DNA from: SVEL01 sp045125245
GTDB lineage: Bacteria > Bacillota > Clostridia > Lachnospirales > Lachnospiraceae
Direction of reading: 5' to 3'
Length of the DNA stretch: 18,737 bases
Assembly: GCA_045125245.1 (NCBI GenBank)
Contig: JBGVNF010000065.1
Span: forward strand, 1 to 18,737
Position numbers and translations under genes: made by a program. How positions within the stretch are numbered: the stretch's first letter is position 1; each line of letters begins with the position of its first letter. Below the pieces are notes generated by a model. It saw only the letters and a list, made by a program, of their open reading frames with translations. It was not told the DNA's origin and searched no databases. Shown piece by piece: positions 17,016 to 18,737 of the stretch.

Positions 17016-17699
17016 TTATCTATATAATTCATCATTCTGACAAACAAGATTTACATATCTAATATCATCTATCTTATATAATTCGTCCATAATACTTTCC
17101 GAATTAACTTTTGTAGCGCTATTAATAGCCTTATTTGAAAGCTCAAAAATAAACTCAATACTATCCTTTGTAGAATTCTTTACTCTAATCTCTACTTTTG
17201 TTGCATAGTATTTAGCAACAACCTTTTCAATATCTTTATCTTTTGTTCTAGCTGCTTTTACTATAAGTAAATATCTATCATTATTATGAATTCTTCCGAA
17301 TAAAAGTAAGAATACAAATATAACTACCGTTCCAATTACTGCTATTCTAAATTCTGAAACACCACAACAGATACCTACTGCTATACACCAGAAGATAAAG
17401 GCTGTATCTCTTGAATCTTTAATAGCTGTTCTAAATCTAACAATTGATAACGCACCAACCATACCAAGTGAAAGTGCTACGTTGTTACCAATTACAGACA
17501 TAACTAAAGTTGTAATAACTGTTAACATTACCAATGAAACATTGAATTTTGAACTATACATTGTTCCTGCATGTGAATACCTATAACACACAAAAATCAT
17601 CAATCCTAAAACAAATGCTACACCAAAATTCATTAACATTCTCTCTGTTGACAAATCACCTGTGTTCTTTGCAAAATACTCATAAATTAATTCCTTCAT
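17016..17699 (-). CDS. DUF4956 membrane protein
   Basis: A 227-residue protein with about four transmembrane helices in the first two thirds (about 20-142) and a cytoplasmic alpha/beta domain of about 85 residues. The conserved stretch SLGMVGALSIVRFRTAIKD (about 83-101) is the hallmark of DUF4956. The function is unknown; the fold of the tail resembles small regulatory ferredoxin-like domains (inference). The start is taken at 17699 because GGAGG lies eight bases upstream; the earlier ATG at 17714 contains that site within its own codons and has none of its own. It sits 56 bases after the VTC gene and is followed by CotH, its usual neighbours. Confidence 0.85.
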   Translation of the reverse strand: MKELIYEYFAKNTGDLSTERMLMNFGVAFVLGLMIFVCYRYSHAGTMYSSKFNVSLVMLTVITTLVMSVIGNNVALSLGMVGALSIVRFRTAIKDSRDTAFIFWCIAVGICCGVSEFRIAVIGTVVIFVFLLLFGRIHNNDRYLLIVKAARTKDKDIEKVVAKYYATKVEIRVKNSTKDSIEFIFELSNKAINSATKVNSESIMDELYKIDDIRYVNLVCQNDELYR

Positions 17700-17755
17700 A
17701 GTTTTTTCCTCCATTTAATAAAACTTTTATTATGTAACTATATGTTAATCAGTTA

Positions 17756-18457
17756 TTATTCTCCACCTAAAGTCAGCGTTCTAGCTATACAATACTTACT
17801 AACTGATGTTTCAATTTTATCAACCGGGTTGATAATATCTTTTATATAACTTAATAGGAAATTATTATACTTTACTTCTAAAACTGTCTTTTCCATTGGA
17901 TATATTGGATACAGACATAGATTTTCATCAAATATATTAACATTAGCTTCTGTTGCCCTAATATTGCTATCAAAAGTTAATCTAGTGTTGTTTTCTTCCA
18001 AAATAAATGCCTTACGATTATACTCTATAATACATTTTGGAACGTACATCTGCATAGTCATTGTGGTGTATAATTCCATAGCAAATTTTTGATCATACTC
18101 TAAAAGGCACGAATAATCACCATCAATGAGTCTCTTTGCATGTTCTCTTGTAATCTTTAGGGAACGTTTTCTCTGATTATCTGTTTGCTTCTGTTTCATT
18201 TCAAGCTTAGCAAATTCATCTTTCGGATTATATATTCGAAGTCTAATTTTCTTTCTTATCTCTTCTCCTGCCATCTTTTGCTCATAATCTTGATTATATA
18301 TTGTATCAAAATACAGTGATCTAACAATATATCCTTTATCGCCATTATTTACATCTTCATGTAATACCTTACAACAAAAATTACCAAGATTTGTAGCAAT
18401 TACATCTGACAATACAAACTTTTTTTCTTTTCTTAGTACATCAAGGATTTCTGCCAT
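17756..18457 (-). CDS. VTC-domain (polyphosphate polymerase-like) protein
   Basis: A 233-residue soluble protein made up of a VTC tunnel domain, related to the catalytic domain of yeast Vtc4, which makes polyphosphate from ATP. Visible motifs are EKKF (11-14), RSLYFDT (46-52), KIRLRIY (70-76), LEMKQK (85-90), RLTFD (159-163) and LEVKY (193-197). These supply the basic residues that line the tunnel and the glutamate that binds metal. No membrane segment is present; DUF4956 next door is likely its membrane partner. AAGGAG lies six bases before the ATG. It is the first gene after the predicted promoter. Whether bacterial members of this type make polyphosphate is not certain from sequence; a role in supplying or sensing phosphate chains for the CotH kinase is speculation. 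Confidence 0.87.
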   Translation of the reverse strand: MAEILDVLRKEKKFVLSDVIATNLGNFCCKVLHEDVNNGDKGYIVRSLYFDTIYNQDYEQKMAGEEIRKKIRLRIYNPKDEFAKLEMKQKQTDNQRKRSLKITREHAKRLIDGDYSCLLEYDQKFAMELYTTMTMQMYVPKCIIEYNRKAFILEENNTRLTFDSNIRATEANVNIFDENLCLYPIYPMEKTVLEVKYNNFLLSYIKDIINPVDKIETSVSKYCIARTLTLGGE

Positions 18458-18494
18458 AATTCTCTCCTTCTAATACATTGTAAATTCCCTACAG

Positions 18495-18521
18495 ATTATA
18501 CAAATTCATTTATAAAATCAA
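18495..18521 (-). promoter_or_regulatory. Likely promoter of the exopolysaccharide operon
   Basis: The minus strand shows a perfect TATAAT (18495-18500) with TTGATT (18516-18521) 15 bases upstream; the spacing is short but usable. The start codon of the VTC gene lies about 37 bases downstream. The -35 element overlaps one arm of an intergenic hairpin, so termination and initiation signals share sequence here. Confidence 0.5.
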
Positions 18522-18546
18522 CACCCTACAAAAGGGGGGATTTTAT
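18512..18546 (-). terminator. Hairpin after the upstream gene, possible terminator
   Basis: Arms ATAAAATC (18512-18519) and GATTTTAT (18539-18546) are perfect inverted repeats, with a further C-run/G-run pairing inside (CCC near 18524 with the G-run at 18534-18539). On the minus strand the 3' arm itself is U-rich (GAUUUUAU), but no long U-tract follows. It lies 15 bases after the stop of the upstream gene and probably ends that transcript. Confidence 0.45.
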
Positions 18547-18560
18547 CCTCCTAACCTTTT

Positions 18561-18737
18561 TTATTTACCAAAATATTCATCATACCAAACCACAAAAGTA
18601 TATATGGTCCATATTTTTCTCCAATTATCAGAATTAACTGTCACATACTCATCCCATATGGTTTTAACTTCATCTAAATTAAAGAATTTATCTGCTGTGT
18701 CACTTAAAATTCTCCTCTTTACATCACCATTATATCT
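18561..18737 (-). CDS. C-terminal fragment, asparagine-synthase-like
   Basis: The last 58 codons of a gene that begins beyond the right edge, open without interruption to a TAA at 18561. The end of the protein (FNLDEVKTIWDEYV, then RKIWTIYTFVVWYDEYF) resembles the C-terminus of glutamine-dependent asparagine synthases, in which a DEVxxxWDEH-like helix is followed by RKIWTLxxFxxWYEEF. No catalytic motif is visible because the active domains are outside the window. Such enzymes often occur in polysaccharide gene clusters, where they may amidate other acids. The identification rests on a short segment only. Confidence 0.5.
   Translation of the reverse strand, partial: RYNGDVKRRILSDTADKFFNLDEVKTIWDEYVTVNSDNWRKIWTIYTFVVWYDEYFGK

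Noticed and set aside
18546..18552. AGGAGG-like sequence on the minus strand after the upstream gene's stop
   Set aside because: No start codon follows at a usable distance; the next ATG opens a frame of only six codons.
1..18737. Search by eye for tRNA or rRNA genes, CRISPR arrays, transposases and attachment sites
   Set aside because: None was seen; all long stretches are accounted for by minus-strand coding regions and short regulatory gaps.

Overview
The window is low-GC DNA in which every gene I can support lies on the minus strand, so transcription runs from high to low coordinates. The AT-rich codon use, strong AGGAGG-type ribosome binding sites, Gram-positive-type promoters, the lipoprotein and the protein families point to a Clostridia-class Firmicute, probably Lachnospiraceae. 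That placement is inference, not something proven here.

In transcription order the layout is as follows. The 3' end of an asparagine-synthase-like gene (18561-18737) is followed by a short gap holding a hairpin and a likely promoter. Next comes a long, tightly packed operon. It opens with a VTC-domain protein, a DUF4956 membrane protein and a membrane-anchored CotH-type kinase. Two successive copies of a four-gene module follow. Each has a processive GT2 synthase of cellulose-synthase (BcsA) type with a C-terminal PilZ domain, a single-pass membrane protein in the position expected for a BcsB-like partner, an MBOAT O-acyltransferase (AlgI type), and an AlgX/DHHW SGNH-like protein. Module B (13.0-15.4 kb plus 10.2-13.0 kb) comes first and module A (4.1-10.2 kb) second. 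The operon ends with a lipoprotein GH16 beta-glucanase (2611-4146).

A second unit follows: a consensus-like promoter, a type I cyclic di-GMP (GEMM-I) riboswitch with its own intrinsic terminator, and a secreted GH16 glucanase with two CBM4/9-like modules (300-2228). A terminator closes this unit. The left edge holds the first 23 codons of an unrelated gene.

Taken together this looks like a c-di-GMP-controlled system for making, O-acetylating and trimming a beta-glucan exopolysaccharide. The organisation resembles acetylated-cellulose operons (BcsA/BcsB-like plus AlgI/AlgX-like genes, as in the ccs locus of Clostridioides difficile). The hydrolases, however, are GH16 enzymes with the beta-bulge ExDxxE site, not cellulases. 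That favours a beta-1,3 or mixed-linkage 1,3/1,4 glucan over plain cellulose (inference).

Three points are unusual. The synthase/acetylation module is duplicated. Module B replaces the roughly 366-residue BcsB-position protein with a 49-residue protein consisting almost only of the transmembrane anchor. Finally, c-di-GMP appears to act twice: at the synthases through PilZ, and at the secreted glucanase mRNA through a riboswitch whose fold predicts an OFF switch.
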